Origin: Luteimonas colneyensis
GTDB lineage: Bacteria; Pseudomonadota; Gammaproteobacteria; Xanthomonadales; Xanthomonadaceae
Direction: 5' to 3'
Assembly: GCF_014836665.1 (NCBI RefSeq)
Contig: NZ_JACSQJ010000002.1
Span: forward strand, 523,443 to 587,442
DNA: 64,000 bases
Positions 56,083 to 64,000 of the stretch are shown piece after piece; within the stretch, counting starts at the first letter, position 1, and each line of letters starts with the position of its first letter. The translations under genes were made by a program, and so were the position numbers. Below the pieces are notes generated by a model. The model ran no database searches and was not told the DNA's origin. It was given only the letters and a program-made list of their open reading frames with translations.

Positions 56083-57878
56083 GCGGTGGATTTCCCTGTG
56101 CTCAGGTCGAGGTTGGCGGGGAGTGTGAAGTGGAAGGTGGCGCCGTTGCCGGGCTCGGCTTCGGCCCAGATGCGGCCATTGTGCCGGGTCACGACGCGTT
56201 TGGCGCTGGCCAGGCCGATGCCGGTGCCCGAGAACTCGCTGGGCGAGTGCAGGCGCTGGAACACGCCGAACAGCTTGCCGGCATAGGCCATGTCGAACCC
56301 GGCGCCGTTGTCGCGCACGGTGAACACGTGGTCGCCGGCTTCGTCGCGCGCGTGTTCCACGGTCACCCGGGCCGGCTCGCTCTTCATGCTGTACTTGACC
56401 GCGTTGCCCATCAGGTTGCCCCAGAGCTGGCGCAGCATGTTCTCGTCGGCCACCAGCACCGGCATCGCGCCGATGGTCCACTGCACGTGGTGCCCGGGCG
56501 CGTCGGCCGCGACGGTCGAATCGAGCATGGCGCGGGTCTCCTCGACCAGCGACTGCATGTCCACCGCCTGCAGGCGCAGGGCGCTGCGGCCCAGGCGCGA
56601 ATACACCAGGAGGTCGTCGATGAGCTCGGACATGCGCCGTGCCGAGCCGCCGATCACGGTGAGGTAGTGCTCGCCCTTGTCGTCGATGCCGTCGCCCAGG
56701 TGCCGGCGAAGCTTGTCGGCGAAGCCGGCGATGTGGCGCAGCGGCGCGCGCAGGTCGTGGGAGACGGAATAGCTGAAGGCCTCGAGCTCGCGATTGACGT
56801 CGGACACCTGGTCGATCTTGCCCGCGAGCTGGCGGTTGAGGTCGCGGATATGCGCCTCGCTGGCCTTCTGCAGGCTGACGTCGCTGGCGGTCACCAGGGT
56901 CACCGACTCCTCGCTGTCGGGCAGCTCCATCAGTCGCGCATTGACCAGCATGGTGCGCTCGAGGCCGTCGGCGGTCTTCTGCACGAGCTCGAAGTCCCAG
57001 AGTTCGCGGCCGCGGCTGCCGACGTCGCGCAGGCGGCGCAGCGTCTCCTCGTCGCTCCAGGCGCCGTTGCCGACGTCGGCGAGGTTGCGTCCGCGCGCGC
57101 TCCCGGCGATGCCGAACAGCTCGGAGAACGCGGCGTTGTGCATCACGATGCCGAGCGCGCCGTCGACCAGGACGATGGGTTCGCGCACGGTGTCGAGCAC
57201 CGCGGCCGAGCGGCGGTTCGCGCGCTGCGACTCGGCCTCGGCGCGGCTGCGGCGGTCGGCGTCGCGGATGGCCAGCGTCGCCAGGCCGACCAGCAGCAGG
57301 ATCTGCGCGGCGAGCGTCCCGAAGGACAGCCAGTTGGATTGGCGCCGGGCGGCGGCCGCGGTCTCCATTCGCTCGGCGAGGAGCTCGCGCTCGGCCTTGA
57401 CCATGGCGGCGATCGGCTCCTGCACCGGGAAGTGCTCCGCCAGCCGCTGCAGTTCGTCGCCGTCGATGCCGCCGTCCGCGCGCAGCAGGCGCCCGACCTG
57501 GTCGATCCGCTGGGTGATGCTCTGGCGCAGGATGCCCACGCGCACCTGCTGCTCGGGCGCGTCCCGCGTCAGCTCCTCCAGCCGGTCTAGCGTCGGCCGG
57601 ATGACGGTGCTGCTGTAGTCCAGGCGCTCCTCGAGGATCGGTGCCCGCGCGCCGAGCGCCCGCTCCAGGGTCGCCGCCTCGATGTTGCGGACGGCGGCGT
57701 TGAGCAGCTGCACGGTCGCCTCGACCTCGAGCGTGTGCGCCACCAGCGCCTCGCTGGCGCGGATGCGGTCTTCGGCCGCGCGCAGGAGCAGGAACGGGAT
57801 GACGACGATCAACAGGATGGCCGCGAACAGCAGCGGGATCCGCAGGCGCGGATTGAACTGGAATGAGGCGACAGGCAT
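56079..57878 (-). CDS. Membrane sensor histidine kinase (PAS-containing)
   Basis: A 599-residue kinase. A transmembrane helix (about 13-35) is followed by an extracytoplasmic helical sensor (about 40-190, CHASE3-like), a second helix (about 195-215), a PAS domain (about 240-350, AVLDTVREPIVLVDGALGIVMHN), HisKA with His374 in SYSVSHDLRAPLRH, and an ATPase domain (NLMGNAVKYS, DNGAGFDMAYAGKLFGVFQRLH, GTGIGLASAKRVV). The HisKA context is of the phytochrome/LytS-unrelated Rcp1-partner type. The signal is unknown. Confidence 0.92.
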   Translation of the reverse strand: MPVASFQFNPRLRIPLLFAAILLIVVIPFLLLRAAEDRIRASEALVAHTLEVEATVQLLNAAVRNIEAATLERALGARAPILEERLDYSSTVIRPTLDRLEELTRDAPEQQVRVGILRQSITQRIDQVGRLLRADGGIDGDELQRLAEHFPVQEPIAAMVKAERELLAERMETAAAARRQSNWLSFGTLAAQILLLVGLATLAIRDADRRSRAEAESQRANRRSAAVLDTVREPIVLVDGALGIVMHNAAFSELFGIAGSARGRNLADVGNGAWSDEETLRRLRDVGSRGRELWDFELVQKTADGLERTMLVNARLMELPDSEESVTLVTASDVSLQKASEAHIRDLNRQLAGKIDQVSDVNRELEAFSYSVSHDLRAPLRHIAGFADKLRRHLGDGIDDKGEHYLTVIGGSARRMSELIDDLLVYSRLGRSALRLQAVDMQSLVEETRAMLDSTVAADAPGHHVQWTIGAMPVLVADENMLRQLWGNLMGNAVKYSMKSEPARVTVEHARDEAGDHVFTVRDNGAGFDMAYAGKLFGVFQRLHSPSEFSGTGIGLASAKRVVTRHNGRIWAEAEPGNGATFHFTLPANLDLSTGKSTA

Positions 57879-58053
57879 GTGCGCGGCGGGATCCCCGGGG
57901 GCTGGAGGGCCGGCCGGACGCGGCCCGGCAGGCCGCGGGATCATGCGGGATGCGGGCGCCCGGGGCAAACGGGGCGGTCCGGCGGGCTGGTAGAATCGAG
58001 GGCATCCCGATCCCCATGAATGACACGGCCGGCGCGCCGTTGCGGAGCAGAGC

Positions 58054-60747
58054 ATGAACAGCTGGCTGAACGACGTCCTCGACAACGACCCCGACCCCAT
58101 CGAGGCCCGGGAATGGATGGAGTCCCTGAAGGCGGTCATCGACGCCGACGGCGCCGAGCGCGCCCACCAGCTGCTGGAAGGCATGGTCGAGCTGACCCGC
58201 CGCGCCGGCGCCCATCTGCCGTTCGCGCCGACCACCGAATACATCAACACCATTCCCCCGCACCTGGAGCCGAAGATCCCCGGCGACCAGACCCTGGAAT
58301 GGAAGATCCGCTCGATCATCCGCTGGAACGCCATGGCGATGGTGGTGCGCGCCAACCGCAAGCCGGGCGACCTGGGCGGCCACATCGCCAGCTTCGCGAG
58401 CTCCGCCACGCTCTATGACGTCGGCTTCAACCACTTCTGGCGCGCGCCGTCCGACGACCATCCAGGCGACCTGCTCTACATCCAGGGCCATTCCTCGCCG
58501 GGCATCTACGCGCGCTCCTTCCTCGAAGGCCGGCTGACCGAGTCCCGGATCGACCACCTGCGCATGGAGGTCGACGGCCGCGGCATCCCGTCCTACCCGC
58601 ATCCCTGGCTGATGCCCGACTACTGGCAGACGCCGACGGTGTCGATGGGCCTGGGCCCGATCGCCGCGATCTACCAGGCGCGCCACTGGAAGTACCTCGA
58701 GGCCCGTGGCTTGATGCCGAAGTCCGACCGCAAGGTCTGGTGTTTCCTCGGCGACGGCGAGACCGACGAGCCCGAGAGCCTGGGTGCGATCTCGGTCGCC
58801 GGGCGCGAGGGCCTGGACAACCTGGTCTTCGTCATCAACTGCAACCTGCAGCGCCTGGACGGACCCGTCCGCGGCAACGGCAAGATCATCCAGGAGCTGG
58901 AGGGCAGCTTCCGCGGTGCCGGCTGGAACGTGGTCAAGACCATCTGGGGCAGCTACTGGGATCCGCTGCTGGCCCGCGACAAGGACGGCATCCTGCGCCG
59001 CCTGATGATGGAAACCGTCGACGGCGAGTACCAGAACTGCAAGGCCTTCGGCGGCAAGTACACGCGCGACAACTTCTTCGGCAAGTACCCGGAGACGGCC
59101 GCGATGGTGGCCAGCCTCTCCGACGACGACATCTGGCGCCTCAACCGCGGTGGCCACGACCCGCACAAGGTCTACGCGGCCTACATGAACGCGGTCGAGA
59201 CCAAGGGCCAGCCGACCGTCATCCTGGCCAAGACGGTGAAGGGCTACGGCATGGGCTCGGCCGGCGAAGCGCTCAACCCGACCCACCAGACCAAGAAGCT
59301 CGACGACGAGGCCGTGCGCGCGTTCCGCGACCGCTTCAGGATCCCGCTGGACGACGAGCAGCTGAAGGACGGCGCGGTGCCGTTCTACCACCCGGGCGAG
59401 AAGTCCGAGGAAGTCGAGTACATGAAGGAGCGCCGCGCCGCGCTCGGCGGCTTCCTGCCGCAGCGGCGCCGCAGGAGCACCGAGACGCTCGCCGCGCCGA
59501 AGCTGGAGGTGTTCGACCGCCTGCTCAAGGACACCGGCGAGCGCGAGATCAGCACGACCATGGCCTTCGTGCAGTCGCTGGGCATCACGCTGCGCGACAA
59601 GCAGGTCGGCCCGCGCGTGGTGCCGATCGTCTGCGACGAGGCGCGCACCTTCGGCATGGAGGGCCTGTTCCGCCAGATCGGCATCTACGCCCCGCACGGC
59701 CAGAAGTACAAGCCGGTCGACCGCGACCAGCTGATGTACTACCGCGAGGACGAGGCCGGCCAGGTGCTGCAGGAAGGCATCTCCGAGGCCGGCGCGTTCG
59801 CCAGCTGGATGGCCGCGGCCACCAGCTACAGCACCAACGACCTGCCGATGCTGCCGTTCTACATCTACTACTCGATGTTCGGCTTCCAGCGCATCGGCGA
59901 TGCCGCCTGGCAGGCCGCGGACATGCGCGCGCGCGGCTTCCTGCTCGGCGCCACCGCCGGCCGCACCACCCTCAACGGCGAGGGCCTGCAGCACGAGGAC
60001 GGCCACAGCCACCTGCTGGCCGGCGCCATTCCCAACTGCCGCGCCTACGACCCGACCTTCGCCGGCGAAGTGGCGGTGATCGTGCAGGAGGGCATGCGCC
60101 GCATGCTCGACGAACAGCAGGACGAGTACTGGTACCTGACGCTGATGAACGAGAACTACGCCCACCCGGCGCTGCCCGAGGGCGCGGCCGAGGGCGTGAT
60201 CCGTGGCATGTACCTGCTCAAGGACGCCGGCAAGCCGAAGAAGGGCGAGCTGCGCGTGCAGCTGATGGGTTCGGGCACGATCCTGCGTGAGGCGATCGCC
60301 GCGGCGGAGCTGCTGGACAAGGACTTCGGCGTCACCGCCGACATCTGGTCCTGCCCCAGTTTCACCGAGCTGCGCCGCGACGGCTTCGACGTCGAGCGCT
60401 GGAACCGCCACAACCCCGAAGCCAAGAAGCCGCGCAAGGCCTACGTCACGCAGATGCTGGAGGGCCGCCAGGGTCCGGCGATCGCCGCCACCGACTACGT
60501 GCGCGCTTTCGCCGACCAGATTCGCGCCTTCGTGCCGATGACCTACACGGTGCTGGGCACCGACGGCTTCGGCCGCTCGGACACCCGCGCCAACCTGCGC
60601 CGCCACTTCGAGGTCGATCGCTTCCACATCGCGCATGCGGCCATCGACGCGCTGGCGAAGGACGGCGGCATGACCGCGAAGGACGCCGCGCGCGCGCTGA
60701 AGCTCTACAGGATCGATACCGACAGGCCGAATCCGCTGCACGCCTGA
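58054..60747 (+). CDS. aceE: Pyruvate dehydrogenase E1 component, homodimeric
   Basis: An 897-residue E1 subunit that decarboxylates pyruvate and acetylates the E2 lipoyl group. Visible are the ThDP motif (GDGETDEPESLGAI ... INCNLQRLDGPV), the N-terminal HLEPKIPGDQ..., and the C-terminal transketolase domain. Length matches the family (~890). A TATA-like region and AGAGC precede the ATG. E2 and E3 genes are not in this window, so aceE stands apart from them here. Confidence 0.97.
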   Translation: MNSWLNDVLDNDPDPIEAREWMESLKAVIDADGAERAHQLLEGMVELTRRAGAHLPFAPTTEYINTIPPHLEPKIPGDQTLEWKIRSIIRWNAMAMVVRANRKPGDLGGHIASFASSATLYDVGFNHFWRAPSDDHPGDLLYIQGHSSPGIYARSFLEGRLTESRIDHLRMEVDGRGIPSYPHPWLMPDYWQTPTVSMGLGPIAAIYQARHWKYLEARGLMPKSDRKVWCFLGDGETDEPESLGAISVAGREGLDNLVFVINCNLQRLDGPVRGNGKIIQELEGSFRGAGWNVVKTIWGSYWDPLLARDKDGILRRLMMETVDGEYQNCKAFGGKYTRDNFFGKYPETAAMVASLSDDDIWRLNRGGHDPHKVYAAYMNAVETKGQPTVILAKTVKGYGMGSAGEALNPTHQTKKLDDEAVRAFRDRFRIPLDDEQLKDGAVPFYHPGEKSEEVEYMKERRAALGGFLPQRRRRSTETLAAPKLEVFDRLLKDTGEREISTTMAFVQSLGITLRDKQVGPRVVPIVCDEARTFGMEGLFRQIGIYAPHGQKYKPVDRDQLMYYREDEAGQVLQEGISEAGAFASWMAAATSYSTNDLPMLPFYIYYSMFGFQRIGDAAWQAADMRARGFLLGATAGRTTLNGEGLQHEDGHSHLLAGAIPNCRAYDPTFAGEVAVIVQEGMRRMLDEQQDEYWYLTLMNENYAHPALPEGAAEGVIRGMYLLKDAGKPKKGELRVQLMGSGTILREAIAAAELLDKDFGVTADIWSCPSFTELRRDGFDVERWNRHNPEAKKPRKAYVTQMLEGRQGPAIAATDYVRAFADQIRAFVPMTYTVLGTDGFGRSDTRANLRRHFEVDRFHIAHAAIDALAKDGGMTAKDAARALKLYRIDTDRPNPLHA

Positions 60748-60756
60748 CCGCCGGAT

Positions 60757-60781
60757 GCCGGGAAGGAGGCCGCTTCCCGGC
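60757..60781 (+). terminator. Hairpin after aceE
   Basis: A perfect 9-bp stem (GCCGGGAAG/CTTCCCGGC) with a seven-base loop starts ten bases after the aceE stop. It is followed by only a short GCTTGTC, so it may act as an RNA stabiliser or weak terminator. Confidence 0.45.
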
Positions 60782-60823
60782 GCTTGTCGCGTGGCACAGG
60801 ACACGAGGCCGCCGGACAGGAAC

Positions 60824-61204
60824 ATGGACCAGCCCAGCATCACCATGTCGCGGGAGGCCAGGACGCTGCGGGTCGGCGTGCGCGGCGAGGCGTCGATGTC
60901 GGCCACCCTCGCCTATTGGAGCGCGATCGTGGAGGAATCCCTCCGCGATCGCCCGGACTACATCCTGCTCGTCGACGAGCTGCGCGGGCCTGCGCTGGGC
61001 GAGGCGGAATGGCAGCAGCTGGTGGACATGCTGGTGGGCAAGGGGCTGGAATCGGCCCGCATCGCGCACGTGAAGCCCAACGGGCTCGACGCCGTCGAGT
61101 ACTGCGAGCTGTCCGCCCGCCAGCGCGGCTTCGAGGCACGCGTGTTCACCGAAGAGCGCGCGGCCGCCCTCTGGCTGCGCTACGGCGAGCGACCGGACGA
61201 CTGA
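60824..61204 (+). CDS. Small SpoIIAA/STAS-like protein
   Basis: A 126-residue soluble protein starting MDQPSITMSREARTLRV. The alternating strand-helix layout (LRVGVRGEASM, YILLVDELRGPALGEAEWQQLVDML, ESARIAHVKPNGLDAVEYCELSARQRGFEARVFTEERAAALWL) resembles SpoIIAA-like STAS folds found as stand-alone proteins. Specific family not certain. AGGA lies just before the ATG. It follows aceE by 76 bp, with a hairpin between. Confidence 0.65.
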   Translation: MDQPSITMSREARTLRVGVRGEASMSATLAYWSAIVEESLRDRPDYILLVDELRGPALGEAEWQQLVDMLVGKGLESARIAHVKPNGLDAVEYCELSARQRGFEARVFTEERAAALWLRYGERPDD

Positions 61205-61228
61205 TCCGCCGCGGGCGGACGTGCGCGA

Positions 61229-62779
61229 TCAGCCCGTCGCGGCCGGGCGCATGCTGCCGGTCTCGACCATGCGCTGGTGCCAGGACAGCGCCTCGCCCAG
61301 CAGGTGCGGCGTGTGCATGCCGTGGCCGTCGCGGCAGGCGCGGTCGAAATAGTCCTGCAGCATCGGCCGGAAATCGGGGTGGGCGCAGGTCTCGATGACG
61401 CGTTTCGCACGCTGGCGCGGCGCCAGGCCGCGCAGGTCGGCGAGGCCCTGTTCGGTCACCAGCACCATGGTGTCGTGCTCGGTGTGGTCGACGTGGCTCA
61501 CCATCGGCACGATGCCCGATACCTGGCCGCCCCTGGCGGTGCTGGGCGACATGAACACCGACAGGTAGCCGTTGCGCGCGAAGTCGCCCGAACCGCCGAT
61601 GCCGTTCATGATCCGGCTGCCGGCGATGTGGGTCGAATTGACGTTGCCGTAGATGTCGGCCTCGATCATCCCGTTCATGGCGATGCAGCCCAGGCGGCGG
61701 ATCACTTCCGGATGGTTGGAGATCTCCTGCGGCCGCAGCAGGATGCGGCTGCGGTAGAAATCGACGTTGGCGTTGAATTCCTCGATGCCCGCCGGACTGA
61801 GCGAGAACGAGGTCGCCGACGCCATGCGCAGCGTGCCGTTCTTCAGCAGCTCGAGCATCCCGTCCTGGATGACCTCGGTATACGCGGTGAGTCCCTGGTA
61901 GCCGCCCTCGGCGAGTCCGCCGAGCACGGCGTTGGCGATGTTGCCCACGCCCGACTGCAGCGGCAGCAGCCCGCGGGTGAGGCGGCCGCGATCGATCTCG
62001 TGCGAGAGGAAGTCGAGCAGGTGGCCGGCGATCCGCCGCGAGGCTTCGTCGGGCGGGCTGAAGGCGGAGTTGCGGTCGGGCGCGTGGGTTTCGACCACGG
62101 CGACGACCTTGTCCGGGTCCACGCGCAGCGAGGGCTCGCCGATACGGTCGTCGGGATGCTCCAGCAGGATCGGCTTGCGATGCGGCGGCAGGGCGGTGCC
62201 GTAGTAGACGTCGTGCATGCCGTCCAGCGCGGCCGGCTGCCACGAGTTGACCTCGAGGATCACCTTGTCGGCCTGCTCCAGCCAGGTCTTGTTGTTGCCG
62301 ACCGAGGACGAGGGCACGAGGCTGCCGTCCTCGCGGATACCGGCGACCTCGACCACCGCCACGTCGAGCTTGCCGAAAAAGCCGAACCAGGCGTGCTGGG
62401 CAACGTGGCTGAGGTGGATGTCGATGTAGTCCAGCGTGCCGGCGTTGATGCGCTCGCGCACCGCGGGGTCGGACTGGTAGGGCAGGCGCAGCTCCATGCC
62501 TTCGACCTTCGCCAGCGCGCCGTCGAGCTCGGGCGCGGTCGAGGCGCCGGTGAGGACCTTGATCCGGAAGCGCTCGCCGGCCGCGTTGGCCTGTTCGACC
62601 CGCGCGGCCAGGGCCTGCGGCACCGCCTTCGGATAACCCGCGCCCGTGAATCCACTCATCGCGACCGTCATGCCCGGGCGGATGGCGGCCGCCGCCTCCG
62701 CTGCCGAGGTGATGCGGTCGCGGAACAGGGGATGGCGGATGCGTTCGGACACGGCCTGGATCTCCACGGGACGATTCAA
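61229..62779 (-). CDS. Acetyl-CoA hydrolase / succinyl-CoA:acetate CoA-transferase
   Basis: A 516-residue family I CoA-transferase. The N-terminal domain has MTVAMSGFTGAGYPKAVP and EVNSWQP. The catalytic Glu region is in YTEVIQDG, with SGVGNIANAVLGGL and the C-terminal IMNGIGGSGDFARNGYLSVFM. It exchanges CoA between succinate and acetate (or hydrolyses acetyl-CoA), fitting the pyruvate/acetyl-CoA genes alongside. The start is a TTG overlapping a three-codon upstream frame; a GTG four codons later is possible. Confidence 0.93.
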   Translation of the reverse strand: MNRPVEIQAVSERIRHPLFRDRITSAAEAAAAIRPGMTVAMSGFTGAGYPKAVPQALAARVEQANAAGERFRIKVLTGASTAPELDGALAKVEGMELRLPYQSDPAVRERINAGTLDYIDIHLSHVAQHAWFGFFGKLDVAVVEVAGIREDGSLVPSSSVGNNKTWLEQADKVILEVNSWQPAALDGMHDVYYGTALPPHRKPILLEHPDDRIGEPSLRVDPDKVVAVVETHAPDRNSAFSPPDEASRRIAGHLLDFLSHEIDRGRLTRGLLPLQSGVGNIANAVLGGLAEGGYQGLTAYTEVIQDGMLELLKNGTLRMASATSFSLSPAGIEEFNANVDFYRSRILLRPQEISNHPEVIRRLGCIAMNGMIEADIYGNVNSTHIAGSRIMNGIGGSGDFARNGYLSVFMSPSTARGGQVSGIVPMVSHVDHTEHDTMVLVTEQGLADLRGLAPRQRAKRVIETCAHPDFRPMLQDYFDRACRDGHGMHTPHLLGEALSWHQRMVETGSMRPAATG

Positions 62780-62787
62780 ACGCTCAT
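62776..62787 (-). other. Three-codon leader frame overlapping the CoA-transferase start
   Basis: ATG-AGC-GTT-TGA ends in a TTGA overlap with the proposed TTG start, the same arrangement seen at rsgA. Confidence 0.3.
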
Positions 62788-62843
62788 TTTACGCCTTGGT
62801 CCGGTGGGCCCGCGCCATGCAACGGGGATGCATCGTTGCGCAG

Positions 62844-62870
62844 AAAAAAGGGGCTCCCGGTGGGAGCCCC
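62844..62870 (-). terminator. Intrinsic terminator of the glycine-zipper repeat gene
   Basis: On the minus strand GGGGCTCCC-ACC-GGGAGCCCC is followed by six T residues, a textbook Rho-independent terminator 25 bp after the stop codon. Confidence 0.9.
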
Positions 62871-62895
62871 TTCGTCCGGTGGAGGAACTGCGAGA

Positions 62896-63672
62896 TCAGC
62901 GGCCGTCGCCGTCGGCATCGCCCGGGAGCCGGTTCTCGACGCGGTGCCAGGCATCCTTCACCGCACCCTTGGCCTGGGCCCAGCCGAGCTTCGATTCGCC
63001 GCGGGCCTGCTCCCAGCCCCGCTCCAGTTCGGACTCGGTCTGCGGCGACCAGGCAGCCTCGGGCCGCGACGCGCGCGCCTGCGTGCCGTAGCGGTAGGCC
63101 GGGCGGTAGTCGTCGAAGCCGTGGTCCTGGCTGTAGTAGTCGGTCTTGTTGTAGTTCTGCTCGTAGTGCCGGTCGGTGTCCTCGTACGCACCGTAGGTCC
63201 GCTGGGTGCGGTCGTAGGCATCGCGGACTGCGGGGCGTGCGGAGTCCCAGTCCAGGCTGGATTCGGCGCGCGACTGCTCCCAGCGCTGCTTCAGCTGCGG
63301 CTCGGCCTCGCTCCAGTCGCGGGCACCGGCTTCGTTGCGGTACTCGGTGCCCATGCGATAGGCGGGAGCGTAGTCGCGGTCGAAGTCGCGATCGGCCTGG
63401 TAGTAGTCGCGCGACACGGCGCCTTCGCGCCAGTACTCGACTTCGGCCGTGGGATCGACGCGTTCGGCCAGGGCCTTGCCGCCGGCCGCGCCGCCCACTG
63501 CGCCGATGCCGCCGCCCACGAGGGTGCCGATCGGTCCGAAGATGCTGCCGACCGCGGCGCCGGCGATCGCGCCGGCGGTTCCGCCCGCGGCCACGCCAAC
63601 GGGGTGCGATCCGGGCGCGCCGGTGATCGGGTCGCGATTGGCATCGGGATTCGTGTCTCGGCGATCGTTCAT
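62896..63672 (-). CDS. Glycine-zipper protein with two tyrosine-rich repeats
   Basis: A 258-residue protein. Residues about 25-68 are a Gly/Ala-rich zipper (GVAAGGTAGAIAGAAVGSIFG...GGGIGAVGGAAGGK) that could lie in a membrane. They are followed by two related units (about 76-155 and 165-250), each with YY, a DYxPAYRxGT core and a WEQxRxESxLxW helix. The last unit (LGWAQAKGAVKDAWHR) resembles CsbD-type stress proteins. No signal peptide. Single gene with its own terminator. Function unknown; an envelope-stress role is a guess. Confidence 0.82.
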   Translation of the reverse strand: MNDRRDTNPDANRDPITGAPGSHPVGVAAGGTAGAIAGAAVGSIFGPIGTLVGGGIGAVGGAAGGKALAERVDPTAEVEYWREGAVSRDYYQADRDFDRDYAPAYRMGTEYRNEAGARDWSEAEPQLKQRWEQSRAESSLDWDSARPAVRDAYDRTQRTYGAYEDTDRHYEQNYNKTDYYSQDHGFDDYRPAYRYGTQARASRPEAAWSPQTESELERGWEQARGESKLGWAQAKGAVKDAWHRVENRLPGDADGDGR

Positions 63673-64000
63673 GCCTGTACTCCTGCGTGGTTTCGGGGGG
63701 AAGAGTCGCGACTATTGCGCGCTCGAGGTTCGCGCCGCGTGCAAATCGCGCGCAGGCCTGCGTAACAACTCCCGTCCAGTCCTTCCAGGCCAGTTATTCC
63801 AGTTACGCATCAGCGAAAAAAGGTTCTTCTCCCAAGTGAGTGGAAGAGGCTCGCGGTCGAGCCGGCTGTGGTGATGCTGGATCGGCGTCTGCTACGGCCA
63901 GAGATGCTTGCGGGTTGGGTCGAGATGCAAGTCGGCTCCGTGGTGGTGTACGCGGCCCGTCGCGCACACAGGGGGTGTGCTCCCCCGGCATCTCCGCGTC
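63673..64000. other. Intergenic region without a recognised gene
   Basis: These 328 bases precede the glycine-zipper gene and run to the window edge. They are less GC-rich in the middle and presumably hold that gene's promoter. A short hairpin (GCACAC/GTGTGC, 63964-63980) is visible. I see no convincing coding frame or RNA gene. Confidence 0.5.

Noticed and set aside
55642..60906. 1754-codon minus-strand frame spanning aceE, the kinase and a response regulator
   Set aside because: The frame merely joins the Rcp1-like receiver to antisense of aceE. The receiver has its own ATG, and the middle contains translated antisense and shifted kinase sequence.
63803..63991. 62-residue minus-strand frame at the right edge
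   Set aside because: Pro/Arg-rich with no start signal or family resemblance; likely chance.

Overview
The window is high-GC chromosomal DNA from a gammaproteobacterium of the Xanthomonadaceae/Lysobacteraceae (Lysobacter- or Luteimonas-like). I infer this from the yaeQ / nuclease / dsbA / dsbA / cytochrome c4 / engB gene order, the plant-type glutamate-cysteine ligase, the 'GTAGGAGCAGC...' dispersed palindromes typical of xanthomonads, and a xanthomonad-type cassette array. The genus is inference.

Region 1 (1-5533) is an integron gene-cassette array. Cassette genes all lie on the minus strand and are separated by eight clear and two decayed attC sites. Intact sites fall into exactly two sizes, 60 bp and 112 bp. 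Cassettes encode a DUF1801 protein, a secreted protein, a glycine-zipper peptide, a PD-(D/E)XK-like protein, three small membrane proteins, a HEPN-like protein and a lipoprotein. Two related cassettes seem non-coding. An attI-like site with two direct repeats ends the array, but no integrase gene is present where one is expected.

Region 2 (5.6-24.5 kb) is core: FKBP, YaeQ, an EEP-family nuclease, two DsbA-like proteins, cytochrome c4, EngB, a VIT1-like transporter, GshA, PEP carboxylase, a GST, an FMN reductase and a ModE-type regulator. It continues with a formaldehyde detoxification operon (frmR, frmA, an NAD(P)-binding protein, S-formylglutathione hydrolase) and DegV. Region 3 (24.5-38 kb) carries an amidohydrolase pair (one member without metal ligands), AMP nucleosidase, a glutaredoxin/IscA-like/rhodanese fusion, a deacetylase, a methyltransferase, an SGNH hydrolase, an aminotransferase, an M14 peptidase, RsgA and a QEGLA-motif protein. 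Two nested inverted-repeat elements (28895-29177 and 31097-31403) fill convergent intergenic gaps.

Region 4 (37.9-52.7 kb) is the most interesting. It holds a LysR regulator, two divergent gamma-glutamyltransferases, a TonB-dependent receptor, a serine hydrolase-VanX fusion, a GltS-type glutamate carrier, an exported N-acyl-D-amino-acid deacylase, and an epimerase/DUF1611 pair matching the DgcA-DgcN D-glutamate pathway. Together they read as a locus for capturing gamma-glutamyl or murein-derived peptides and feeding D-glutamate and D-alanine into metabolism.

Region 5 (52.9-64 kb) has MaeB, a histidine kinase with two response regulators, AceE, a small STAS-like protein, an acetyl-CoA hydrolase/CoA-transferase and a repeat-bearing glycine-zipper protein. 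No rRNA, tRNA, CRISPR array or insertion-sequence transposase was recognised.
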